NCBI GenBank assembly: GCA_964392115.1
Contig: CAYMOU010000058.1
Span: forward strand, 1 to 17,272
From: CAYXWM01 sp964392115
Lineage (GTDB): Bacteria; Bacillota; Clostridia; Lachnospirales; WRBF01
DNA: 17,272 bases
Reading direction: 5' to 3'
Of this stretch, positions 7,204-13,834 are shown piece after piece. The notes beneath the pieces are model-generated. The model had not been told where the DNA came from. It did no database searches and saw only the letters and a list, made by a program, of their open reading frames with translations. The first letter of the stretch is position 1. Each line of letters opens with the position of its first letter. The position numbers were made by a program, and so were the translations under genes.

Positions 7204-7246
7204 CCTCTCGGTCAGTGTTTTGAAGGCCGGAGGTTTTTTTGTTTTT
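7202..7246 (+). terminator. Intrinsic terminator of the GGDEF gene
   Basis: AACCTC-T-CGGTC pairs with GGCCGGAGGTT (one bulged T and one G-U pair), followed by a T-rich tract (TTTTTTTGTTTTT). The stem begins inside the stop codon. Confidence 0.85.
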
Positions 7247-7336
7247 AAGCCATAAACACACACCCTTGCCAAGTAGGCGGCAGTGGTGGCAAAGCCGGGA
7301 CCCTACAGTTTTAAATAAATGCGGGCGTAAACATAT

Positions 7337-7380
7337 AAAAAAGCCGATAGGATAATTCGGGTGAATTCTCTCATCGGCTT
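7337..7380 (-). terminator. Intrinsic terminator of spoIIP
   Basis: On the minus strand, AAGCCGAT (7373-7380) pairs with ATCGGCTT (7341-7348), with an inner GAATTC-type stem and a short loop, followed by TTTTTT. It begins just past the spoIIP stop codon. Confidence 0.85.
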
Positions 7381-7387
7381 TTATGTG

Positions 7388-8290
7388 TTAACTTTTATCA
7401 TCTAAAACAGACATTAAAATTTTTGCAAAAGGCTCCATGGCGTTTTTTGCTTCTTCGTAGGTATTGGTGTCTGATCCAACTTCTACCAATAAGGACTTGG
7501 GTAGCATATGCAGGCTGTATCTGTAAGGCTTTATATATATCTTTCGGGTAAAGTTTGGGAAAAGCTCATTGGCACGCAACTGCATTTGTAGGCTTAAACC
7601 CAGATTCTCCATAAGATAAGGGTTGCCTTCGCCCTCAATCCTCCGGGGTTGACCGTTTACGTTTTCGGCGGTTATGCCGTTGAAAAACATAATTCTGGCG
7701 GTGGGCTTGCCGTCTATTTCCGTAATAAGCCTTTTATTGTACGGCAGACTGTCCCTGTGAAGGTCTATAGCCACTTCTATAGTTGGGTACTTTTCAAGCA
7801 GTCGTTTAATAGCCGGCTCCATCTGCTCATAACTGCCTTCCCGTTGAATCCTACCGTTTCTAAAGTCGTATTTACCCATATCATGAATAACCGGCACGGA
7901 ATACTGTTTTGCCAATATATCGCCCAATACAGTGCCCACATCCACTATGGATTTATCAGTAGGCAGGTTTTGGGCATCGGCAAAAAACTCTTGAGAATGG
8001 GTGTGGAATATTAAGACCTTTGGATCGGTGTCACGAAGCCTTGTTTTAAAATTAAGGCTCATTAATTTATCCACATCCAAATCCTCCGGGGTAACGTAGG
8101 CGTTTGGCTCTATAGTGTAGACGTATTTTTTAAGCTGTTCCGTGTCGGATATTTCGTATATGTTGGTAGATGTAGGGATAAACTCCGGGTTGTCGTAAAC
8201 AACGTTAAAGGTGGGAATCTTGGCACCGCTATTTTTTATAACCATCCAAAATGCTATGACAAATACAACTAAAACAAGAATTTTTTTCAT
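7388..8290 (-). CDS. spoIIP: Stage II sporulation protein P (SpoIIP) family, amidase/transglycosylase
   Basis: A 300-residue SpoIIP-type protein. In Bacillus, SpoIIP works with SpoIID and SpoIIM to degrade septal peptidoglycan during engulfment of the forespore, cutting both the stem peptide and the glycan strand. A single N-terminal helix (about 3-19) is followed by a short extracytoplasmic linker and the catalytic domain (about 90-295). Visible motifs are VLIFHTHSQE (92-101), with the zinc-type His96 and catalytic Glu101, AIDLHRD (174-180), and KPYRYSLHMLPKSLLVEVGSD (254-274) with the family's conserved EVG. It is shorter than the roughly 400-residue Bacillus protein, mainly in the region before the catalytic domain. 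AAGG precedes the ATG by seven bases. I could not define a sporulation sigma-factor promoter in the spacer upstream. It is monocistronic with its own terminator. Confidence 0.9.
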   Translation of the reverse strand: MKKILVLVVFVIAFWMVIKNSGAKIPTFNVVYDNPEFIPTSTNIYEISDTEQLKKYVYTIEPNAYVTPEDLDVDKLMSLNFKTRLRDTDPKVLIFHTHSQEFFADAQNLPTDKSIVDVGTVLGDILAKQYSVPVIHDMGKYDFRNGRIQREGSYEQMEPAIKRLLEKYPTIEVAIDLHRDSLPYNKRLITEIDGKPTARIMFFNGITAENVNGQPRRIEGEGNPYLMENLGLSLQMQLRANELFPNFTRKIYIKPYRYSLHMLPKSLLVEVGSDTNTYEEAKNAMEPFAKILMSVLDDKS

Positions 8291-8430
8291 AACTCTGCCT
8301 TCCGGTTTCTGAACTAATCCTTAAAACGAGTACCGGAAATACGCCCGGTTCTCATCCGATTATAATTTTATTGCTCGTCTGTTATATTTATACTAAATTA
8401 TAAAATTTATGCATACAGAAACCGGTGGGA

Positions 8431-8452
8431 AAGTAAACCCAATTTTATGGGT
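8431..8452 (-). terminator. Weak terminator candidate after the HD-GYP gene
   Basis: ACCCA/TGGGT arms (8437-8441, 8448-8452) with a 6-nt loop, followed on the minus strand by TTACTTT. The stem is short and the U-tract poor. The remainder of the spoIIP/HD-GYP spacer (8291-8517) shows no gene. Confidence 0.3.
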
Positions 8453-8517
8453 GTAAATATAGGGCAAAGTCTGTCTATGTAATGCAGGCTCAAATGTGTA
8501 TTGATTTAGGGGATTAT

Positions 8518-9723
8518 TTACGCAAAAACCTGCTCTATATCCCTAACCACCATGGAGTCTATTTCGCCCTTGTGGCTTAATTCTTTTAAGATGGTCATTG
8601 CCTTTTCGTGGCTCATGCCGCTGCGGTAGGGTCTGTCCTCAATTAAGGCTTGGTAAATATCCACACAGGCAAGTAATCTGGAGCAGAAGTCCAATTGACT
8701 TTCATCATGCCCTTGGAAGTAACCCTTGCCGTTCAGCCGTTCATGATGGTTGGAGGCCCATTCGGCTATTTCTTTAAAGCTTGAAATCTTGCTTAAAATC
8801 TCGTGGGTATAATAAACATGCCTTTTTACGGATTTGAATTCTTCGTCTGTTAATGGGCCCGGTTTCTCAAGATATTCGTTGGGAACGGTCAGTTTGCCTA
8901 TGTCGTGCAAAAAGGCCGCAATTCTTAACTTTGCACAGGTATCGTAGTCCAGATTATAGAATTCTGCAAGTTTGCTTGCCTTTTCGGCTATACCTGCGGA
9001 GTGTCTGAGGGTGAAGGGTGATTTAAAGTCTATAATTCTGCTGAAAATCTGGGCTATTTCAGTGATTTCCTCATATGTAAAATCCACGGGAGCCTTTACC
9101 GTAAAGTTCTCCAGAGCCTTGGATATGTTTTCGCTTTTAAGTTGTTCGGGCATATCCGTATTTAAGAGTTCAAGGAATATTTTAGCTATCTCCGGGTCAT
9201 AAATAACGCCGGAATTAGTCAAAACGTGATGCTTTATGGATTTCAGCTTTGCCTCGTTTATGCGTCCCAAGAAAAAGCTTGCGTCTATATTATCTGAAAT
9301 ACGTATTATTCGGGACATAAAGGGAATTTCTTCGCCTTTCAGCCCAAAATAACCGCTGCCGTCGTAGTTTTCGTGATGGTATTTTATAACACCTTTCACG
9401 TTGCCCTTAAAAGGAAAGCCCTCTGCGTTTATTTCGCCACGCTCGCAGTGAAATTCCAGATTGTCTTTCACCTCTTTGGGTATTACGTTGTTGCCCTTTC
9501 GGCGTTCCACGGTTATGTATTCAGTGAGAGCATTGTCGTGCAACACGGTACAAGCCGCCAAATCCAACAGTTCTGTTTCGGTTAAACCCATTCGTCCGCC
9601 TATATTCATGGCTATGTATGCGGCCCTTTTGGAGTGATTTCCCGCAGCACCCAAAAGCTGTTGCTCCACGGCATCCAAGGCAAGAGATATGGCGTAAAGT
9701 AGTTGGTTGGTTTCTATTATCAT
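8518..9723 (-). CDS. Tandem HD-GYP domain protein, likely cyclic-dinucleotide phosphodiesterase
   Basis: A 401-residue soluble protein made almost wholly of two HD-GYP domains, a family that hydrolyses cyclic di-GMP. Domain 1 (about 25-190) has His30, HD (62-63), His92, HHENYDGSGYF (116-126) and Asp144, so the metal ligands appear intact, but the usual HDxGK is HDNAL. Domain 2 (about 235-400) has His241, HDIGK (273-277), His302, HHERLNGKGYF (326-336), Asp355 and RPYRSG (364-369), the form closer to active enzymes. Both domains read GYF in place of GYP. There is no receiver or membrane segment, so any input is unclear. The ATG follows AAAGGTGAT. Upstream on the minus strand is a TATAAT-like box (9803-9808) and a palindrome (9756-9769). 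Domain 1 may be a regulatory copy; this is inference. Confidence 0.88.
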   Translation of the reverse strand: MIIETNQLLYAISLALDAVEQQLLGAAGNHSKRAAYIAMNIGGRMGLTETELLDLAACTVLHDNALTEYITVERRKGNNVIPKEVKDNLEFHCERGEINAEGFPFKGNVKGVIKYHHENYDGSGYFGLKGEEIPFMSRIIRISDNIDASFFLGRINEAKLKSIKHHVLTNSGVIYDPEIAKIFLELLNTDMPEQLKSENISKALENFTVKAPVDFTYEEITEIAQIFSRIIDFKSPFTLRHSAGIAEKASKLAEFYNLDYDTCAKLRIAAFLHDIGKLTVPNEYLEKPGPLTDEEFKSVKRHVYYTHEILSKISSFKEIAEWASNHHERLNGKGYFQGHDESQLDFCSRLLACVDIYQALIEDRPYRSGMSHEKAMTILKELSHKGEIDSMVVRDIEQVFA

Positions 9724-9755
9724 TTAATCACCTTTGTAAATATTAGAAAAACTAT

Positions 9756-9808
9756 GTTAATTAATTAACTTATAGTTACTTGAACAGTTATAAATCAATT
9801 TTATTATA
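9756..9808 (-). promoter_or_regulatory. Candidate promoter and leader palindrome of the HD-GYP gene
   Basis: A perfect TATAAT lies on the minus strand at 9808-9803, but no good -35 box accompanies it. About 35 nt downstream is the 14-nt palindrome GTTAATTAATTAAC (9756-9769), itself flanked by AACTAT and ATAGTT, which could be an operator or leader hairpin. Confidence 0.35.
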
Positions 9809-9920
9809 CTACAAATACAATATATAAATCCGGTACTTTTAAAAAAATTCTTATGGATATTTGTTAAGTTCTGTAATATGGTGAATCACCTTTTAAACAT
9901 TGAACCATGCAATAAATTTT

Positions 9921-9992
9921 AAAGTCTTTTTGAAAGGGGTTTGGAGAAAGCTTTTTTCAGAAAAAGTTTTCCCAAAGGTTTTACTTCTTTTT
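9921..9992 (+). repeat. Dispersed hairpin repeat, copy B
   Basis: Begins AAAGTCTTTTTGAAAGGGG and ends CAAAGGTTTTACTTCTTTTT. The central region has imperfect arms around a CAG loop (GGAGAAAGCTTTT and AAAAAGTTTTCCC). It shares its first 14 bases exactly with the minus-strand copy at 11375-11445. It is the only copy oriented opposite to the adjacent downstream gene. Confidence 0.75.
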
Positions 9993-10023
9993 AAGTAGAA
10001 CTGCTATATACCGGCGTTTCCGC

Positions 10024-10057
10024 AAAAAAGGTGTTGCTTGGATCAAGCAGCACCTTT
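10024..10057 (-). terminator. Intrinsic terminator of serS
   Basis: A 13-bp stem (10027-10039 with 10045-10057, one G-U-type pair) and 5-nt loop, followed on the minus strand by TTTTTT. It starts 14 nt past the serS stop codon. Confidence 0.9.
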
Positions 10058-10070
10058 GTATATGCGAGTT

Positions 10071-11339
10071 TTATACCAATTTTTCAACACCGTTTAAATA
10101 GGGTACAAGTACCTTGGGAACGGTTATGCTGCCGTCTTTTTCTTGGAAGTTTTCCAAGATGGCTGCTGTGGTTCTGCCTGCTGCCAAACCTGAGCCGTTA
10201 AGGGTGTGAACGAACTCTGTTTTGGAGTTTTTGTCCTGTTTGAAGCGAATATTTGCACGGCGTGCTTGATAGGCTTCGTAGTTAGAACAGCTGGAAATTT
10301 CCACATAGCGGTTGTAGCTGGGCATCCAAACTTCAATATCATAAGTAAAAGCAGAGCCAAAGCCCAAGTCACCGGCGCAAAGTTTAACAACTCTGTAGGG
10401 TAAGCCCAGCTGTTTCAGAATGTTCTCGGCACTTGCTGTAAGTTCCTCAAGTTCTGCATAGCTGGTTTCGGGGCTTGTGAATTTAACCAATTCCACCTTG
10501 TTAAACTGATGTTGACGGATAAGCCCTCTGTTATCACGACCGGCGGCACCGGCTTCTGCTCTGAAACAGGCGGTGTAGGCACAGAATTTCAGCGGTAAAT
10601 CCTTGCCGGACAGAATTTCCTCACGGTACATATTTGTAACCGGTACTTCCGCCGTGGGCACTAGGAAATAATCAGTACCTTCCAGTTTAAAGGAATCCTC
10701 TTCGAATTTAGGCAACTGTCCGGTGCCTATCATGGAACGTCTGTGTACCAAATAAGGCGCCATTACCTCGGTGTAGCCGTTTTTCTCGTGGGTATCCAAC
10801 ATAAAGTTGATTATGGCACGTTCCAACCTTGCGCCGAAACCCTTATAGAAAGTAAAGCGTGTGCCGGTGGTTTTTGCCGCAGTTGCAGGGTCCAGAATTC
10901 CCAGGCGTTCGCCGATTTCCCAGTGAGGCTGCGGTTCGAAATCAAATTGTCTGGGCTCACCGTATTTACGTATTTCAACGTTGTCCTCGTCGGAAGAACC
11001 CTCCGGAACGTTTTCGTTGGGGATATTGGGAATATTTAAGAGAAAATCGTTGATTTCCTCATCGATTTCCTTTAACTTCGGCTCCAAAGCCTTGATTTTA
11101 TCCGCCAATTCCTTCATTTCTTCAAGAATCTTGTCTACACTTTGGCCCTCTTTTTTCAGCCTTGGCACTTCCTTGGAAACGGCATTTTGACGGCTTTTCA
11201 GTTCTTCTGTTTCCTTTATTAATTCTCGGCGTTCCTTGTCCAAATCAAGGAATTTTTCCAAGGCGTATTCCTTGTTACGCTTCGCCAAGCCTTTTTTCAT
11301 GTTCTCAAAATCTTGCCTTAATTGTTTAGCGTCAAGCAT
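10071..11339 (-). CDS. serS: Serine--tRNA ligase
   Basis: A 422-residue class II aminoacyl-tRNA synthetase that charges tRNA-Ser (and tRNA-Sec where present) with serine in the cytosol. Residues about 1-105 are rich in Lys, Glu and Leu, matching the long antiparallel coiled-coil arm that grips the tRNA variable loop. The catalytic core follows, with VPTAEVP (227-233) for serine binding, motif 2 around CFRAEAGAAGRDNRGLIRQH (258-277), and motif 3 in LNGSGLAAGRTTAAILENFQ (380-399). The length is typical for bacterial SerRS. The ATG is five bases after GGAGGAG. Repeat copy A lies in its leader. I searched the leader for a T-box sequence and saw none, so regulation by uncharged tRNA is not supported. 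It ends in a strong terminator. Confidence 0.97.
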   Translation of the reverse strand: MLDAKQLRQDFENMKKGLAKRNKEYALEKFLDLDKERRELIKETEELKSRQNAVSKEVPRLKKEGQSVDKILEEMKELADKIKALEPKLKEIDEEINDFLLNIPNIPNENVPEGSSDEDNVEIRKYGEPRQFDFEPQPHWEIGERLGILDPATAAKTTGTRFTFYKGFGARLERAIINFMLDTHEKNGYTEVMAPYLVHRRSMIGTGQLPKFEEDSFKLEGTDYFLVPTAEVPVTNMYREEILSGKDLPLKFCAYTACFRAEAGAAGRDNRGLIRQHQFNKVELVKFTSPETSYAELEELTASAENILKQLGLPYRVVKLCAGDLGFGSAFTYDIEVWMPSYNRYVEISSCSNYEAYQARRANIRFKQDKNSKTEFVHTLNGSGLAAGRTTAAILENFQEKDGSITVPKVLVPYLNGVEKLV

Positions 11340-11374
11340 TTTTCTCCTCCGGGATTGTATAGTAAGACAACCTG

Positions 11375-11445
11375 AAAAGAATAAAACCTTGGGGAAACTT
11401 TTTTTGAAGAAAAAGTCTCCCTCATACTCCCTTCAAAAAGACTTT
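11375..11445 (-). repeat. Dispersed hairpin repeat, copy A
   Basis: On the minus strand it begins AAAGTCTTTTTGAAGGGAG and ends CCAAGGTTTTATTCTTTT. The centre pairs GGGAGACTTT with AAAGTTTCCC (one G-U) around a TTCTTC-containing loop. It lies about 35 nt upstream of the serS start in the same orientation. It has no strong U-tract directly after the stem, so I list it as a repeat, not a terminator. Confidence 0.75.
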
Positions 11446-11522
11446 ATCATTTGAATATTTATTAATTCTCAAGTTGTATAACTATATATGATTAAATTGA
11501 AATAATTTATATATTTTCGGAA

Positions 11523-11795
11523 TTAAAATCCGAAATGTTGATACCAAAGAGCAATAATTTCATTTCTGTTTGCAGCAATATATGCAAGTGCTTTTTTTAG
11601 TTCCTTTTCGGAAAGATTGCTTTTGTTATGAGCCACTTCCAAAGAGCCGTCAGGTTTAACCCAAACCTTGGTTGCGTTGGATGTTGGTTTTCCCTTGCTT
11701 ATATGCAGGTGTATAGGCTCGGAATCCGAACCCGAGGTTTCGTTTGACCAAAAATAAAAACTCAACCCAAGGAAATCCCTTAAAGCTTTAGGCAT
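11523..11795 (-). CDS. DUF4160 family small protein
   Basis: A 90-residue protein of the DUF4160 family, function unknown. The family pattern is visible: MPKALRDFLGLSFYFWSNE at the N-terminus, then EPIHLHISKGKP (26-37), equivalent to the family's PPHFHV segment with its histidines, then a short beta strand with KPDGSLEV, and a helical C-terminus ending NRNEIIALWYQHFG (76-89), which resembles the conserved EL..NW tail. Its start overlaps the end of the upstream small gene by eight bases (ATGCCTAA), implying translational coupling. DUF4160 genes are often found as two-gene cassettes with another small protein and have been suspected to be toxin-antitoxin-like; that is unproven here. No clear terminator separates it from serS. 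Confidence 0.8.
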   Translation of the reverse strand: MPKALRDFLGLSFYFWSNETSGSDSEPIHLHISKGKPTSNATKVWVKPDGSLEVAHNKSNLSEKELKKALAYIAANRNEIIALWYQHFGF

Positions 11796-12054
11796 TCACG
11801 CCACCGCCTTTTTGGGCAAAGTCCCAAATAAGCATGGCATTGTTTTTCAGGTAAGAACTAAGATAAAATAACTCATCCTCGCTGAAACCATAGCTTTTGG
11901 TAAATACGCAATTGGGCAGAGAGGTTTCGGCAAAATCAAAACCCTTCTCGTTGGGGCGCTCAAACCAAACCAAAACGCAATGCTGTCCGTTTGTCTCATG
12001 AAGTTCGGAGTGGGACAGAACTATCTCATCAACCGTTGAATAATAATACTTCAT
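11788..12054 (-). CDS. Small hypothetical protein paired with DUF4160
   Basis: An 88-residue protein I do not recognise. It starts at the ATG at 12054, preceded by AGAGGTGA at about six bases; a longer frame to 12096 would run back through that ribosome binding site. The sequence opens MKYYYSTVDEIVLSHSEL and looks like a compact alpha/beta protein: a beta-rich centre (CVLVWFERPNEKGFDFAE, about 27-44), a single Cys-containing SLPNCVFTKSYGF segment, and a helical region (SEDELFYLSSYLKNNAMLIW) before a Gly-rich tail. There is no signal peptide or membrane helix. It overlaps the DUF4160 gene by eight bases, so the two products are probably made together. It may be a partner of the DUF4160 protein. 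I find no basis for a more specific function. Confidence 0.75.
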   Translation of the reverse strand: MKYYYSTVDEIVLSHSELHETNGQHCVLVWFERPNEKGFDFAETSLPNCVFTKSYGFSEDELFYLSSYLKNNAMLIWDFAQKGGGVNA

Positions 12055-12177
12055 AAAAATCACCTCTCGGATAGATTTTTCCGACCGGGTAATCAAATTA
12101 CACCTATTATAATAGTTGACAAATACTTAAATTTCAATAACCAAATACAAATTATTCCGAAATATCGTAATAAATAT

Positions 12178-12200
12178 AAAAAATACCCTGTTTCGAGGGT
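12178..12200 (-). terminator. Second (backup) terminator after metY
   Basis: On the minus strand ACCCT pairs with AGGGT (12185-12189, 12196-12200) around CGAAAC, followed by ATTTTTT. It lies directly past the first metY terminator and shares its T-run as a spacer. It has only five base pairs. Confidence 0.55.
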
Positions 12201-12228
12201 AAAAAAACGGGCGAACCGTGTTCGCCCG
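12201..12228 (-). terminator. Intrinsic terminator of metY
   Basis: A perfect 8-bp GC-rich stem (CGGGCGAA, 12208-12215, with TTCGCCCG, 12221-12228), 5-nt loop, followed on the minus strand by TTTTTTT. It begins ten bases past the metY stop. Confidence 0.95.
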
Positions 12229-12237
12229 AAACTGTCA

Positions 12238-13506
12238 TTAATCTATGGCATCCAATGCCTGTTTAATATCCTCAATAATATCATTGGGATTTTCTATACC
12301 TATAGACATCCTGACCATATTGGGCAGAACCCCACAGGCCACCAGCTGCTCGTCTGTAAGTTGTCTGTGAGTGGTACTTGCCGGGTGAAGTATACAGGTA
12401 CGGGCATCCGCAACGTGAACCACTATTCCGGCCAATTTCAAGCTGTTCATAAACTTCATAGCGGCTTCTCTGCCGGCCTTCAAGCCAAAGGAAACCACCC
12501 CGGAACAGCCGTCTTTAAGGTATTTTTCTGCAAGGTGATGAATCTTACTGCTTTTCAACCCCGGATAATTAACTTGGTCTATACGAGGGTCTTTTTCCAA
12601 AAATTCCGCTACGGCAAGAGCGTTTGAGCTGTGTCTTTCCATTCTCAAATGCAGGGTTTCCAAGCCGTGGTTAAGCAAGAAGGTGCTTAAAGGTGACGGA
12701 GCAGTGCCCAAATCACGCATTAATTGCACTCTGGCCTTGGTGATGTAAGCGGCCTTGCCAAAGCTTTCGGTGTAAATCAAGCCGTGATAAGACGGGTCGG
12801 GCGTAGTCAGTTCCGGGAAGCTTCCTTGTGTCCAGTCAAAATTGCCGGAATCCACGATTACACCGCCTACCACAGTTGCGTGGCCGTCCATGTATTTTGA
12901 AGTGGAGTGAGTTATAATGTCCGCTCCGTATTCAAACGGTCGGCAAAGAATGGGTGTAGGGAAGGTGTTATCCACTATTAAGGGCAAATTATGTCTGTGA
13001 GCAAAGTTCGCAAAACGTTCTATATCCAAAATATCAAGGGACGGATTGGTCAGAACTTCGCCAAAAACCAAGCGTGTACGTTCGTTTACAGCAGCGTCAA
13101 GCTCTGCATCTTCCGCATAAGGAGAAACAAACTTCACCTCTATACCCAGTTTTTTCAAGGTGGTGGCAAATAAATTTACGGTGCCGCCGTAAATAGCGGA
13201 TACAGCCACAAAATTATCGCCGGCGTTGCAGATATTAAGCACAGCCAAAAGGCTTGCAGACTGACCGGAAGACGTAAGCATTGCACCCACGCCGCCCTCT
13301 AAAGCCGCAATTTTAGCTTCAACGTATTCGTTTGTTGGGTTGGAGATTCTGGTGTACATATGGCCGGGAACTGCAAGGTCAAAAAGCTGACCCAGATGTT
13401 CTCCCGAATCGTACTTGTAAGTAGTACTTTGATAGATAGGCAGGACACGTGGTTCGCCGTTTTTCGGGGCATAGCCCGCTTGGATACATTTAGTGTCTAT
13501 ATGCAT
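12238..13506 (-). CDS. metY: O-acetylhomoserine aminocarboxypropyltransferase (O-acetylhomoserine sulfhydrylase)
   Basis: A 422-residue PLP enzyme of the Cys/Met metabolism family, of the longer MetY type. It converts O-acetylhomoserine and sulfide to homocysteine in methionine synthesis. Visible motifs include LPIYQSTTY (22-30), YTRISNPTNEYVE (51-63) with the neighbouring-subunit Tyr and Arg, TSSGQSAS (78-85), IVDNTF (177-182) with Asp179 for the pyridine nitrogen, and HSTSKYMDGH (200-209) with the Schiff-base Lys204. The insertion around 222-262, absent from shorter cystathionine gamma-synthases, supports the MetY assignment. The start is the ATG at 13506, preceded by AAAGGTGG; a GTG nine bases earlier lies within that site. 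The leader holds repeat copy D and a 95-bp inverted-repeat element, but no SAM riboswitch sequence I can recognise. Tandem terminators follow. Confidence 0.93.
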   Translation of the reverse strand: MHIDTKCIQAGYAPKNGEPRVLPIYQSTTYKYDSGEHLGQLFDLAVPGHMYTRISNPTNEYVEAKIAALEGGVGAMLTSSGQSASLLAVLNICNAGDNFVAVSAIYGGTVNLFATTLKKLGIEVKFVSPYAEDAELDAAVNERTRLVFGEVLTNPSLDILDIERFANFAHRHNLPLIVDNTFPTPILCRPFEYGADIITHSTSKYMDGHATVVGGVIVDSGNFDWTQGSFPELTTPDPSYHGLIYTESFGKAAYITKARVQLMRDLGTAPSPLSTFLLNHGLETLHLRMERHSSNALAVAEFLEKDPRIDQVNYPGLKSSKIHHLAEKYLKDGCSGVVSFGLKAGREAAMKFMNSLKLAGIVVHVADARTCILHPASTTHRQLTDEQLVACGVLPNMVRMSIGIENPNDIIEDIKQALDAID

Positions 13507-13542
13507 AAAAACCACCTTTCTTTTGTATGAGTGCGAAAAGCT

Positions 13543-13585
13543 AAAAAGATAAGATCTTGAGAGAAACTCCCTTTAAAAAGACTTT
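13543..13585 (-). repeat. Dispersed hairpin repeat, copy D, internally deleted
   Basis: On the minus strand it reads AAAGTCTTTTTAAAGGGAG, then directly TTTCTCTCAAG and on to CTTATCTTTTT. Compared with copy A the outer parts match, but about 28 bases of the central hairpin are missing. It ends about 35 nt upstream of the metY start, the same placement as copy A before serS. Confidence 0.6.
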
Positions 13586-13606
13586 AAAGTCAAATGCTAA
13601 TTAAAG

Positions 13607-13701
13607 AGTAACAAAAGCGTATATTCGTAGTGGTGAGCGACCGGTGGTTTTCCTTGAAAAACACATGAGCGAACCGTTCACGAAGAATAGCTTTTGTTAC
13701 T
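13607..13701. repeat. 95-bp element with 12-bp perfect inverted ends
   Basis: The termini AGTAACAAAAGC (13607-13618) and GCTTTTGTTACT (13690-13701) are perfect inverted copies. Inside are a second arm pair TTCGT/ACGAA (13624-13628, 13680-13684) and a central hairpin GTGGTTTTC-CTT-GAAAAACAC with one mismatch. TGAGCGA also appears twice as a direct repeat. The element could fold on either strand. It may be a MITE-like remnant or a leader RNA of metY; no known family was recognised. Confidence 0.6.
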
Positions 13702-13739
13702 ATTCCTTGTTCATTTGAGTATAATATTCAGTCTTTACA

Positions 13740-13769
13740 ATTGTAGGCTCTGTCGATTACGTTTGTAAA
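13740..13769 (-). promoter_or_regulatory. Candidate promoter of metY
   Basis: On the minus strand TTTACA (13769-13764) and TACAAT (13745-13740) are separated by 18 nt. The -10 box overlaps a TACAATTGTA palindrome. The pair sits between the nrdJ terminator and the 95-bp element. Confidence 0.45.
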
Positions 13770-13784
13770 GCTATAATTTGCAAA

Positions 13785-13817
13785 GAAACCCACATTTATT
13801 TTAATTATGTGGGTTTC
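13785..13817 (-). terminator. Terminator-like hairpin after nrdJ
   Basis: Perfect 11-bp arms (GAAACCCACAT, 13785-13795; ATGTGGGTTTC, 13807-13817) with an 11-nt loop, 17 nt past the nrdJ stop codon. The tract following on the minus strand (TTTGCAAATT) is only moderately U-rich. Confidence 0.7.
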
Positions 13818-13834
13818 GGGTGTTTTTATTTATA

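Larger units (their letters stand above)
9724..10070. other. Intergenic region between HD-GYP gene and serS
   Basis: No gene seen. From left to right it holds the palindrome and promoter candidate of the HD-GYP gene (9756-9808), repeat copy B (9921-9992) and the serS terminator (10024-10057). A small GGTGA-A-TCACC inverted repeat lies near 9880-9890. Confidence 0.6.
13507..13834. other. Structured intergenic region between nrdJ and metY
   Basis: No gene seen. On the minus strand, in order, it holds the nrdJ terminator (13785-13817), a promoter candidate (13740-13769), a 95-bp inverted-repeat element (13607-13701) and repeat copy D (13543-13585) before the metY ribosome binding site. If that promoter is used, the metY leader is about 230 nt. 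Confidence 0.6.

Noticed and set aside
11340..11522. Possible T-box leader for serS
   Set aside because: No T-box AGGGTGGnACCGCG-like sequence, specifier hairpin or antiterminator was seen; the structure present belongs to the dispersed repeat.
13507..13784. Possible SAM riboswitch upstream of metY
   Set aside because: None of the S-box conserved segments are present in the leader; the folded 95-bp element is a different structure.
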